A stretch of 55,987 nt of DNA from Flavobacterium gawalongense (GTDB taxonomy: Bacteria; Bacteroidota; Bacteroidia; Flavobacteriales; Flavobacteriaceae). Below are positions 45,671 to 54,053 of this stretch, one piece after another. Numbering within the stretch: the stretch's first letter is position 1; every line of letters starts with the position of its first letter. A program made the translations under genes and the position numbers. A model generated the notes under the pieces. It saw only the letters and a program-made list of their open reading frames with translations. It was not told the DNA's origin and did no database searches. The DNA lies in contig NZ_VJZP01000029.1 in the NCBI RefSeq assembly GCF_007097265.1, forward strand, positions 1 through 55,987. Reading direction: 5' to 3'.

Positions 45671-46783
45671 ATGCAGTTATCCGAAATAATAATAGAGCGA
45701 ATCAAAAAAGAAGGTCCAATATCTTTTCGGGATTTTATGGAAATGGCATTGTATTATCCTGAATTGGGATATTATAATTCTATACCGGACAAGATAGGAT
45801 CCAATGGAGATTTTTACACCAGCCCTTATATTTCTGCTGACTTTGGGGCCATGATAGGTCGTCAAATCGAAGAAATGTGGGAAATTTTAGAAAAAAAACC
45901 TTTTACAATTGTTGAATATGGCGCTGGAACCGGTTTATTATGTCATGATATTTTAGATTATCTCAAGAATAATCTCCCTTTGTATGATAGCTTAACCTAT
46001 TGTATCATCGAAAAAAGTGTCAGCATGCGTGAAATTGAAAAAAAACATTTGCATGAAAAAGTAAGTTGGTATAACTCCATTCAAGAAATTCCTGAGATTA
46101 ATGGCTGTATTTTATCAAATGAATTGGTTGATAATTTTGCGGTGCATCAGGTAATTATGGAAGAACAGCTTAAGGAAGTCTTTGTAGACTATAAAGAGGA
46201 TTTTATTGAAATTTTGAAACCTGCAAAAAAAGAACTCACCCATTATTTCGAAACATTAAATGCTCAACTGCCAAAAGGATTTCGCACGGAGGTCAATTTG
46301 GAAGCGGTATCTTGGATAAAAGAAGTTTCACAATCTTTACAGAAAGGTTATGTAATTACCATAGATTATGGTTCCTTGTCCTCTGAATTATACCACAACC
46401 ACAGGAGTTGCGGTACATTATTGTGTTATCACAAACATCACAAAAATGACAATCCTTATCAATTTATTGGAGAACAAGACATTACATCTCATACCAATTT
46501 CTCTGCTATATCGCATTGGGGCACGCAAAACGGACTAGATTGTTGCGGTATCGTGGATCAAGCACAATTTTTATTAGCGCTCGGTATTAAAGAATATCAA
46601 AATATTGCTTTAATTAAAAATAAGGATAATTTGCAATTGGCAGCCCATGAGGCATTAATGAATTACAGATTATTGTTTGATATGGGGCCAAAATTTAAGG
46701 TTTTGATTCAACAAAAAGGAGTGCCAGAATTTCCGCTATCAGGTTTGAAATTTTTAAATTCTCCAAAAACTGTTTTTAGTTAA
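45671..46783 (+). CDS. MidA/NDUFAF7-family SAM methyltransferase
   Basis: A 370-residue protein. SFRDFMEMALYYPELGYY and DFYTSPYISADFGAMIG are the family's N-terminal signature. IVEYGAGTGLLCHDIL is the SAM loop, and NELVDNFAVHQV follows. The mitochondrial homologue methylates an Arg of a complex I subunit; the bacterial role is not known. The gene stands alone. Confidence 0.9.
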   Translation: MQLSEIIIERIKKEGPISFRDFMEMALYYPELGYYNSIPDKIGSNGDFYTSPYISADFGAMIGRQIEEMWEILEKKPFTIVEYGAGTGLLCHDILDYLKNNLPLYDSLTYCIIEKSVSMREIEKKHLHEKVSWYNSIQEIPEINGCILSNELVDNFAVHQVIMEEQLKEVFVDYKEDFIEILKPAKKELTHYFETLNAQLPKGFRTEVNLEAVSWIKEVSQSLQKGYVITIDYGSLSSELYHNHRSCGTLLCYHKHHKNDNPYQFIGEQDITSHTNFSAISHWGTQNGLDCCGIVDQAQFLLALGIKEYQNIALIKNKDNLQLAAHEALMNYRLLFDMGPKFKVLIQQKGVPEFPLSGLKFLNSPKTVFS

Positions 46784-46837
46784 AAAACTATTCAATCAGA
46801 TTTAGAAATTTTATTTTTTTGAAATTACAATTTAATT

Positions 46838-46975
46838 AGGAGCTGTTTCCTGCTCTTTGTTACAATCTTTTTTTAGGCTGAAAAAGCCTGAAAAAGGATT
46901 TTCACTTCAAACGCAGTTCACTGAACTCCTATAAAAATTATAGTACAGTGAAGTAATCAGGGCTAGAGCATTTGA
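46838..46975. repeat. Probable dispersed Flavobacterium intergenic element
   Basis: The stretch starts AGGAGCTGTTTCCTGCT, then TTGTTACAATCTTTTT, a small hairpin AGGCT-GAAAA-AGCCT, AAAGGATTTTCACTTC and a CAGGGCTAGAGC end. From memory this order of blocks recurs between genes in Flavobacterium. I see no target duplication and no coding capacity. Confidence 0.4.
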
Positions 46976-47046
46976 GTCCTAAATACCCTTTTGTTAAATT
47001 ATAAAATCTTTCAAGCCGCAAATTTTTCCATCTTTAAATTAAAACC

Positions 47047-47054
47047 TATATTTG
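47047..47054 (+). promoter_or_regulatory. Promoter box of dnaX, decides its start
   Basis: TATATTTG is a perfect TAnnTTTG box, 18 bases before the ATG at 47073. The longest reading frame would start inside the box (47052), so the true start is 47073. I do not see a clear upstream TTG. Confidence 0.6.
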
Positions 47055-47072
47055 CTTTCGAATAAAAATTCT

Positions 47073-48158
47073 ATGGAACAATTTGTTGTATCGGCCCGTA
47101 AATATCGTCCTCAAACATTTAAAGATGTTGTAGGACAAAAAGCCATTACCAATACTTTATTGAATGCCATAGAAAGTAATCACCTTGCTTCTGCCCTATT
47201 ATTTACAGGACCTCGTGGAGTCGGAAAAACAACTTGTGCCCGTATTTTGGCTCGGAAAATAAATCAGCCAGGGTATGATGATCCGAATGAAGATTTTGCC
47301 TTTAATGTTTTCGAATTAGATGCTGCTTCCAACAACTCTGTTGATGATATCAGAAATTTAATTGACCAAGTCCGTATTCCGCCACAAACGGGACAATACA
47401 AAGTGTATATTATCGATGAGGTTCACATGTTGTCTTCGGCAGCTTTTAATGCTTTTTTAAAGACATTAGAAGAACCGCCAAAACACGCCATTTTTATATT
47501 GGCAACGACTGAAAAACATAAAATTATTCCAACGATACTTTCTCGTTGCCAGATATTTGATTTCAAAAGAATCACTGTAAAAGATGCTAAAGAACATCTT
47601 GCCGAAGTTGCCACCAGTCAAGGGGTTAATTTTGAAGATGACGCTTTGCATATCATTGCCCAAAAAGCAGATGGAGCGATGCGTGATGCTTTGTCTATTT
47701 TTGATAGAGTGGTTTCTTTTTGTGGAAAAGATTTAACACGTCAGGCCGTTACGGAAAACCTGAATGTATTGGATTATGAAACATATATCAATGTAACCGA
47801 CTTAATTTTGGAAAACAAAATTCCAGATTTATTAATCGCTTTCAACGATATTCTTGCCAAAGGATTTGATGCACATCATTTTGTATCCGGATTAGCTTCC
47901 CATTTTAGAGATTTATTGGTTTCCAAAACCCCTGCTACTTTATCTTTATTAGAAGTTGGAGAACAAGCACAACAAATGTATGGTGTGCAAGCCCAAAAAT
48001 GCAGTCAAGACTTTCTTTTAAAAGGAATCGAAATTGCAAATGATTGTGATTTGAAATACAAACTGAGCCAAAATCAACGGCTTCTTGTTGAACTTTGTTT
48101 GATGCAACTTGCCTCTATCACTTTTGATGGAGAAAAAAAAAAGTTGACCAATTTATAA
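47073..48158 (+). CDS. dnaX: DNA polymerase III gamma/tau subunit, in-frame (short) product
   Basis: A 361-residue AAA+ clamp-loader ATPase: EQFVVSARKYRPQTFKDVVG, Walker A LFTGPRGVGKTTCARIL, IDEVHMLSSAAFNAFLKTLEEPP and TILSRCQIFDFKRI, then domain III to about residue 350. The frame ends at 48156-48158, shortly after an A10 run (48133-48142). There are no zinc cysteines between Walker A and B, a common loss in this phylum. The sequence that follows continues the protein in the -1 frame, so this product would be the gamma-like form. A stop at this place in every copy would need slippage for tau to be made. Confidence 0.85.
   Translation: MEQFVVSARKYRPQTFKDVVGQKAITNTLLNAIESNHLASALLFTGPRGVGKTTCARILARKINQPGYDDPNEDFAFNVFELDAASNNSVDDIRNLIDQVRIPPQTGQYKVYIIDEVHMLSSAAFNAFLKTLEEPPKHAIFILATTEKHKIIPTILSRCQIFDFKRITVKDAKEHLAEVATSQGVNFEDDALHIIAQKADGAMRDALSIFDRVVSFCGKDLTRQAVTENLNVLDYETYINVTDLILENKIPDLLIAFNDILAKGFDAHHFVSGLASHFRDLLVSKTPATLSLLEVGEQAQQMYGVQAQKCSQDFLLKGIEIANDCDLKYKLSQNQRLLVELCLMQLASITFDGEKKKLTNL
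48133..48143 (+). promoter_or_regulatory. Slippery site A10-G in dnaX
   Basis: The zero frame reads GAA AAA AAA AAG, so the heptamer A AAA AAG, the E. coli dnaX slippery site, is exactly in phase. Slipping back one base joins the tail frame. A weak stem TATAAT/ATTATA (48154-48159 and 48171-48176) follows. A run of ten A's also favours polymerase slippage. Confidence 0.6.
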
Positions 48159-48802
48159 TTCCAGCAATTTATTATAGGAAGAATGATTATTCAATAACGG
48201 TTCAAACCGAAACTGAAGAATCAAAACCTGTTATTCCAGTTATAGAATCAGTTCAACAAAAAGAACCGGAAGCTATAGATATTACTCCTATAGTTCCATC
48301 TCTTACAGTAAAAATTGATATTCCATCATCAAATGAACCAAAAATTTCCGCATTTTCATTATCGAGTATTCGTGCCAAAAAAGCATTAGAAGAAAGCAAT
48401 AAAGGGATAGTAAAAGAAGTGGTTCATTTACCAACAGAAACTTTTACAGAAACGGAAATGTTGTTGCAATGGAATAAATATGCGCAACGTTTAGGGGATA
48501 AAGGATATAAAATTATGGAATCGTTATTACTCATCAACGATCCTAAATTGAATGGAACTGCCATTTCAATTGAATTGCCTAATGAAGGTTCCAAATTAGA
48601 TTTTGAAAAAGAATTGAATGGACTTTTAGGTCATTTAAAAGGTCATTTACACAATCATGATATTACAATAGAAGTTATTGTGAATGAAAGTTTTGAAAAT
48701 AAAAGAAGCTTTAATGACCAAGACCGATACAACAGACTTCTTGAAATAAATCCAAATATTGAACTGTTACGAACAACATTTGGATTAGATTTGGATGCGT
48801 AA
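48140..48802 (+). CDS. dnaX: DnaX C-terminal (tau) part in the -1 frame
   Basis: Starting from the A-run the -1 frame is open to 48802 and reads VDQFIIPAIYYRKNDYSI, a Pro/Glu-rich linker, SAFSLSSIRAKKALEE, and a folded end domain (MLLQWNKYAQRLGDKGYKI ... LLRTTFGLDLDA). This matches the C-terminal part of full-length Bacteroidota DnaX. Joined by one -1 step the protein has 576 residues, a normal size. There is no promoter or good start for a separate gene. The cause is a programmed frameshift, a recent one-base change in a homopolymer, or a sequencing error. Confidence 0.8.
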   Translation, partial: KVDQFIIPAIYYRKNDYSITVQTETEESKPVIPVIESVQQKEPEAIDITPIVPSLTVKIDIPSSNEPKISAFSLSSIRAKKALEESNKGIVKEVVHLPTETFTETEMLLQWNKYAQRLGDKGYKIMESLLLINDPKLNGTAISIELPNEGSKLDFEKELNGLLGHLKGHLHNHDITIEVIVNESFENKRSFNDQDRYNRLLEINPNIELLRTTFGLDLDA

Positions 48803-48834
48803 TCTTATGGAATAAGAGTTATAATATTAATTTG

Positions 48835-48994
48835 TATGACTCTCCGCTTAGCGGACTATAATTATTTTTTAGCCACGAATTTCCACAAATTTCACGAATT
48901 AGTGTTTAATTTTTCTTTTAAGGATAAAAATTCGTGACAAATTCGTGAAATTTGTGGCTAAATTTTTCTTTAGTATTATTTACGGATAGTCATA
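48835..48994. mobile_element. MITE-like element, 160 bp, TATGACTnTCCG ends
   Basis: Left end TATGACTCTCCG (48835-48846), right end its near complement (TATGACTATCCG on the other strand, 48994-48983). TTAATTTG flanks both sides (48827-48834, 48995-49002), an 8-bp target duplication. Inside is a GCCACGAATTTCC palindrome with arms near 48869-48898 and 48931-48961. It lies between the convergent dnaX and TMEM175-like genes. The outer ends are shared with 49820-49981. Confidence 0.8.
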
Positions 48995-49028
48995 TTAATT
49001 TGAATTGATTACTTTCTCAATTCTTTTA

Positions 49029-49601
49029 TCAGGGTATGAGCCACATCATGGCTACAGCTATATATATAATGCCCGAAACCCATTCATTAAAAAATGAAAA
49101 AACAATCGCAATGATATATAATGCTGCCGATGATTTTCCTTTAAGATCTTTACCTATCGCTTTTTTCAGCAGGGAATTTTCTCCTTGGCTGGCAATAATA
49201 AAATTTTGCAATATCACATAGGAAATCCCTGCCATTAAAAGTATGAAGCCATATAAAGCCAGTGTGGCTTTGGCAAAATTATGCTCCCCCATCCATCCTG
49301 TTGAAACCGGAATTAATGATAACCAAAATAACAAATGAAGGTTCGCCCAAAGGATTTTACCATTTACTTTAGTAACACTTTGCAGCATGTGATGATGATT
49401 ATTCCAGTATATGCCTACATAAACAAAACTTAATATATAGCTTATAAATTTAGGGAAAAGTAATTGTAGATCGCTAAAATTTTCCCCTTCCGGAACTTTT
49501 ATTTCCAGTATCATAATGGTAATTATAATAGCCAAAACACCATCGCTAAATGCCTCTAATCTGTTTTTATTCATTAGTAAATCTTTAAATTCAAATTTCA
49601 T
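49029..49601 (-). CDS. TMEM175-family (DUF1211) potassium channel-like protein
   Basis: A 190-residue membrane protein with about six helices. The first helix carries the family signature RLEAFSDGVLAIIITI (Phe-Ser-Asp), and a second conserved WNNHHHM lies in the third helix. Bacterial members form tetrameric K+ leak channels. The start at 49601 gives nine extra residues; the Met at 49574 (MNKNRLEAF) is equally likely. Confidence 0.85.
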   Translation of the reverse strand: MKFEFKDLLMNKNRLEAFSDGVLAIIITIMILEIKVPEGENFSDLQLLFPKFISYILSFVYVGIYWNNHHHMLQSVTKVNGKILWANLHLLFWLSLIPVSTGWMGEHNFAKATLALYGFILLMAGISYVILQNFIIASQGENSLLKKAIGKDLKGKSSAALYIIAIVFSFFNEWVSGIIYIAVAMMWLIP

Positions 49602-49806
49602 AACTATTCAGCAACCACAAATACAAAACCATTTTTTTGGCCACTAAGTCACAAAGGCACTAAGTTTTAAATCATACGATTTTATGTTTTAAGCAAATAG
49701 ATTAATTTTCTATACTTCGTAACTTATTTTCTTTGTGTCTTTGAGCCTTTGCGGCAATTTATGATTATTCTCCTTGTAGTTGAAATAAATCTTTAAATTC
49801 AAATTT
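49579..49806. repeat. 20-bp direct repeat around a CACAAAGGC-type palindrome
   Basis: AAATCTTTAAATTCAAATTT occurs at 49579-49598, inside the TMEM175-like 5' end, and again at 49787-49806. Between them is an imperfect palindrome (GCCACTAAGTCACAAAGG near 49640 against CCTTTGCGGC near 49755). The second copy abuts the 49820-49981 element. Confidence 0.7.
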
Positions 49807-49819
49807 TATATATAAATTA

Positions 49820-49981
49820 TATGACTGTCCGTTACTAATACCAATGTAATTAATTTTGTCATTTCGACGAAGGAGAAATCTCATTAGTTGCTCTCGTTAT
49901 GTGATTTCTCCTTCGTCGAAATGACAAAACAGCTAAATTTATTCATAAGATGTAGCTTGGTACAAGTACCGGACAGTCATA
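49820..49981. mobile_element. MITE-like element, 162 bp, TATGACTGTCCG ends
   Basis: TATGACTGTCCG at 49820-49831 matches the complement of 49970-49981 exactly, and weaker pairing continues to TACCAA. ATAAATTA flanks both sides (49812-49819, 49982-49989), an 8-bp target duplication. The right copy contains the TAA stop of the ppx gene. The core is a long inverted repeat (27 bp per arm) starting TTTTGTCATTTCGACGAAGG, a common intergenic motif of this group. Confidence 0.82.
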
Positions 49982-49986
49982 ATAAA

Positions 49987-50877
49987 TTATATCTTACCGT
50001 AATACATCGCTTTTACAATACCATCTGAAAGTCCAATTTTGGGTACATAAATATTTCTTGCGCCACTCCATTTCATTGCGTTAAGATAAATTCTTGTAGC
50101 GGGAAGAATTACATCGGCACGATCCGGATTCAATCCTAATTCTGAAATCCTTTGTTCGTAAGAAAGCGAATTCAAAAAAGCATACTGAGAATTCATGTAA
50201 ATGTAAGACAAAGGTTTTTCTTGCATTTTTCCCGACATTTTGAAGAGTTTATTAATGTTCCCACCGGAACCTATTAAAGTAACTTCATCGTATTCTTGGG
50301 TATTTGTTTTTATCCATTTTTCGATTTCATCCCAAACAACGTCACATACCATATCATTAAGTAACCGAACTGTTCCAGCTTTGAATGATCTCGAATTAAT
50401 CATTTTACCATTTGAAAATAAAGTAAATTCAGTACTTCCACCTCCAACATCCACAAAAAGATAGGTTTGGTCCGTTTTTAACAGATGATGCAAATCCGTT
50501 GAAGCGATTATTGCTGCTTCTTTTTTTCCATCAATGATTTCTATTTTGATATCTGCTTTTTTCTTAATCATTGCTACTACTTCCTTACCATTATAGGCTT
50601 CGCGCATCGCTGAGGTTGCAAATGCCATATAGCGTTCCACTTTATGTACTTTCATCAATAGATTGAATGCTTTCATGGCATCACACATTCGTTCCATATT
50701 CTCTTCTGAAATTTCACCTACTGTAAAAGCATCCTGCCCCAACCGTATAGGCACTCGAACAAGGGAACTTTTATTGAACTGAGGTTCTTTCCCATCTTGC
50801 TCAACAACATTTACAACCAATAAACGCATCGCATTTGAACCGATGTCTATTGCAGCATATTTTTTAAGTTTAATCAT
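49987..50877 (-). CDS. ppx: Exopolyphosphatase / guanosine pentaphosphatase family protein
   Basis: A 296-residue member of the Ppx/GppA family with the actin-like ATPase fold. AAIDIGSNAMRLLV is the first phosphate loop and YLFVDVGGGSTEFTLF the second. The length matches the two-domain short type, without the C-terminal HD domain of E. coli Ppx (513). It is third in the sixA-ppk1-ppx cluster, 69 bases after ppk1, and should degrade polyphosphate or pppGpp. Its stop lies in the target duplication of the adjacent element. Confidence 0.9.
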   Translation of the reverse strand: MIKLKKYAAIDIGSNAMRLLVVNVVEQDGKEPQFNKSSLVRVPIRLGQDAFTVGEISEENMERMCDAMKAFNLLMKVHKVERYMAFATSAMREAYNGKEVVAMIKKKADIKIEIIDGKKEAAIIASTDLHHLLKTDQTYLFVDVGGGSTEFTLFSNGKMINSRSFKAGTVRLLNDMVCDVVWDEIEKWIKTNTQEYDEVTLIGSGGNINKLFKMSGKMQEKPLSYIYMNSQYAFLNSLSYEQRISELGLNPDRADVILPATRIYLNAMKWSGARNIYVPKIGLSDGIVKAMYYGKI

Positions 50878-50946
50878 TCTTAATCTATGATTTGAATTTA
50901 GTTTCTTATTTTATTCGAGGACAATAGCAAATATGAAACCACTTTT

Positions 50947-53016
50947 TTAAATAATTTCTTCTAATACATCAATTTTGTTTTGATAATATCTATAAGTCTC
51001 TAATTGAGCCCTAAAAACAGGATCATGCTTTCTTACTCTATATTTATTATCTAATTTATAGGAATGATATCGCGCTTTTACATTTCCTTTCCAACCCAAA
51101 TCAAAATTGTCTATTAGTTCATTTTTAATTTCTTGATCATAAATTGGGCAGGTAACTTCTACTCTGCCGTCCAGATTTCTGGTCATAAAATCAGCCGACG
51201 AAATATAAACTTCCGTTTGACCAGCATTACCAAAAATATAAATTCTGGAATGTTCCAGATAATTATCTACAATACTTATCGCTTCAATGTTTTCACTCAT
51301 CCCAGGAATCCCCGGTATCAATGAACAAATCCCTCTAATTTCGAGTTGTATTTTCACTCCCGCATTACTGGCTTCATATAATTTATCAATCATTTTAAAA
51401 TCAGATAAACTATTCATTTTTAACTTTATATGAGTCTTTCTGCCTGCTGATGCATGTAAAATTTCTCTGTCAATCAGTTTGTAGAATCGGGTTCGGGTGT
51501 AATGAGGGGAAACAATAAGATGTTTGTAACGATGCACTCGATAATTAATGTCAAAAAATTCAAATATTTTTATAATATCTTTTAGAATTTGTTGGTGACT
51601 TGTAAAAAGAGTGACATCCGTATATACTTTTGCTGTAGATTCATTAAAATTTCCTGTAGAAATAAAACCATATCGTTTTATTTTTTCATTCTCAATTCTT
51701 TCGATTACACATATTTTACTGTGTACTTTTAAGCCTTTTATTCCAAAAATGAGTTCAATACCTTCTGTTTTCATTTGCTCCGCATACGAAATATTAGAAG
51801 CTTCATCAAAACGAGCTTGTAATTCTATTTGAACAGTAACTTTTTTTCCGTTTTTAGCGGCATTGATCAGAGAACTTATTATCTGAGAATTTTTTGCCAA
51901 TCGGTATAACGTAATTTTTATGGAAGTCACCTTTGGATCAAGAGCTGCTTCCCGTAAAAATTTAGTGAGATAAGAAAAAGATTGATAAGGTGCATTTAAT
52001 AAATAATCTTTAGTACTAATTTTTTCTAATATACTTCCTTGAAGACTTAATCCTGGAATCGGCAAAGGTTCATTCGTTTTGTAAAGTAAATCGAATCTGC
52101 CAAGATTTGGAAAATTCATATAATCACGTCGATTGTGATATCTACCGCCAGGAATAATACTGTCAGTAGAAACAATCTTCATTTTATCAAGGAAAAATTG
52201 AAGTGTGTCTTTTTCTATTAACTGGTCATAAATAAAGCGAACCGGTTCCCCTATTCTTCTATCTTTAACGCTTGTAGAAATTTTTTCAATCATACTTTTA
52301 CTTAAATCACTATCAATGTCTAACTGTGCATCTCTGGTAATTTTAATCATATGTGCAGAAACACTTTCGTAATCGAAAATATTAAAGATACTTTTCAAAT
52401 TATGTCTTATAACATCATCCAGTAGGATTACGTATTGCTTTTCATTATTAGAAGGCAAAACAACAAATCGATTAATTGTTTTTGGAATTTCAATAACTGC
52501 ATATCGAACTTCAGCAGTTTGATTCATAACTAATTTTACAGCCAAGTATCCTAAAGTATCTTTCAATAAAGGAAACTCAGCTAAATCATTTAATATTATG
52601 GTTACTAATTCCGGACTTAATTTTTGAATAAAAAAATCTTTTAAAAAATTTTCTTGCTCTCTGGAAATTTCATTTTCATTAATAATGAATATGTTTTCTT
52701 TCCCCAGTTTGGTTTCGATGATGTTTAAAATTCGTAAACTTTCGGATTGTTGCTGAATTACTATTTCGGTAATATCTTTTACTAATTGTTGCGCCGAAAT
52801 ACCACCAAGGTATTTCTCTCCAGATATTCCTGAGAGGCTTAATCTTCTGATAGCAGCAAAACGAACTCTGAAAAACTCATCCATATTATTCGAAAAAATA
52901 CCTAAAAATCGTAATCTGTCCAATAATGGTACTGAATCATCTGCAGCTTCTTGAAGTACTCTTGCATTAAACGCTAACCAACTTTTTTCTCTATCAATAT
53001 ATTTATGTTCTAACAC
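50947..53016 (-). CDS. ppk1: Polyphosphate kinase 1
   Basis: A 689-residue enzyme that builds polyphosphate from ATP. REKSWLAFNARVLQEAADDS is the typical N-terminus. The catalytic phospho-His is in GLKVHSKICVIER, and the second His is in YLEHSRIYIFGN. FISTGNFNESTAKVYTD and SSADFMTRNLDGRVEV are the remaining PLD-like motifs. It starts 5 bases after sixA and is probably co-transcribed with it. Confidence 0.96.
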   Translation of the reverse strand: MLEHKYIDREKSWLAFNARVLQEAADDSVPLLDRLRFLGIFSNNMDEFFRVRFAAIRRLSLSGISGEKYLGGISAQQLVKDITEIVIQQQSESLRILNIIETKLGKENIFIINENEISREQENFLKDFFIQKLSPELVTIILNDLAEFPLLKDTLGYLAVKLVMNQTAEVRYAVIEIPKTINRFVVLPSNNEKQYVILLDDVIRHNLKSIFNIFDYESVSAHMIKITRDAQLDIDSDLSKSMIEKISTSVKDRRIGEPVRFIYDQLIEKDTLQFFLDKMKIVSTDSIIPGGRYHNRRDYMNFPNLGRFDLLYKTNEPLPIPGLSLQGSILEKISTKDYLLNAPYQSFSYLTKFLREAALDPKVTSIKITLYRLAKNSQIISSLINAAKNGKKVTVQIELQARFDEASNISYAEQMKTEGIELIFGIKGLKVHSKICVIERIENEKIKRYGFISTGNFNESTAKVYTDVTLFTSHQQILKDIIKIFEFFDINYRVHRYKHLIVSPHYTRTRFYKLIDREILHASAGRKTHIKLKMNSLSDFKMIDKLYEASNAGVKIQLEIRGICSLIPGIPGMSENIEAISIVDNYLEHSRIYIFGNAGQTEVYISSADFMTRNLDGRVEVTCPIYDQEIKNELIDNFDLGWKGNVKARYHSYKLDNKYRVRKHDPVFRAQLETYRYYQNKIDVLEEII

Positions 53017-53021
53017 TTTAT

Positions 53022-53507
53022 TTATTTTAAATCTTTGGGGAATATTATTTTTTTAGTTTTGCCTTTTTTAATGGTATCCCAGTTGTCTGTATCAAATTGC
53101 AAAGACACAAACCCGGCTGTAGGAACATTATTAATAAATGCATCTCCAAATTTATTAACAAAATTTGTAATAGCCTCATTATGTCCAAAAAGAATAACAC
53201 TTTCTATACCATTATCGCACGATTTAACAACTTTTTCCAGTTTATTTTCATCAAAAGTATAAAGCGCGTCTTTGTAATCAATACATTCGATGGGATACGA
53301 TATATTTTGAGCAAAAATCAGTGCTGTTTCTGAGGCTCTTTCAGCTGTGCTACTCCACATCACATATGACTTAGGAATAAAATCACTTACATTAGAAGAT
53401 ACCAAATGAGCATCTTTCATTCCCTTATGAGTCAACGGTCGATCTTTATCATGCAACGGAGCTTCCCAACTTGATTTTGCATGTCGTATTAATATTAGAT
53501 TTTTCAT
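53022..53507 (-). CDS. SixA-like histidine phosphatase
   Basis: A 161-residue phosphohistidine phosphatase family protein. The catalytic RHA motif is LILIRHAKSSWE, followed by DRPLTHKGMKDA, the second Arg in WSSTAERASETA and the second His in VILFGHNEAITN. E. coli SixA dephosphorylates phospho-His on phosphotransferase proteins. Here it is the first gene of the polyphosphate cluster, so it might act on Ppk1 phospho-His or on small phosphates. Confidence 0.87.
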   Translation of the reverse strand: MKNLILIRHAKSSWEAPLHDKDRPLTHKGMKDAHLVSSNVSDFIPKSYVMWSSTAERASETALIFAQNISYPIECIDYKDALYTFDENKLEKVVKSCDNGIESVILFGHNEAITNFVNKFGDAFINNVPTAGFVSLQFDTDNWDTIKKGKTKKIIFPKDLK

Positions 53508-54053
53508 ACTTACAAGTTTTTATTCATCAATGACATTGTATCAATTTATTTGAGATTACAAATTACAAAATATTTTTTAAATCTAATTTTTATTCAAACA
53601 CAAATAATGAAAATAAAGCTAGTTTATGATTATTAATCTTATAAAAAAACCTAAGTAAACGTGTTAAATAATTTATTTAAAAATACTATTATTCTTATGA
53701 AATAATAATAAAAAATACAGATAATCAACTGATTAAGTATTTTATAATGTTTTTTATTTGTTAATATTAATTTAAAATATAGATTTTAAATGTTAAAATT
53801 TTATTTAAAAGAAACAGGATTAGTATAAAAAGAAATTAAAATCACCTTTAAAAAGGCTGATAAGTAGCCTTTTTTAATTTTTTTTTAACAAGAAATGTCG
53901 TTTCAACGAGTATTTAGGTTATTGGTAGGAAAAAAAATTATAATTAAATCATTCTAGTTAGTTTAGCATCGAATATTGGTCTTTAAGTATCTAAAAACAA
54001 TCTAATTTATATAAATATTTTGTTTTTGTCCCAAATAAATTAAATAAGAAATC
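53508..54053. other. Long divergent intergenic, 546 bases, with one strong hairpin
   Basis: Very AT-rich. It must hold the promoters of sixA (minus) and the surface protein (plus). AAAAAGGCT (53850-53858) pairs with AGCCTTTTT (53866-53874) over a 7-nt loop, with T's behind on both strands. This is a terminator for something transcribed within this gap, or part of a regulated leader. No ORF of note. A near-consensus ATATTTTG box lies about 35 bases before the surface-protein ATG. Confidence 0.5.
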
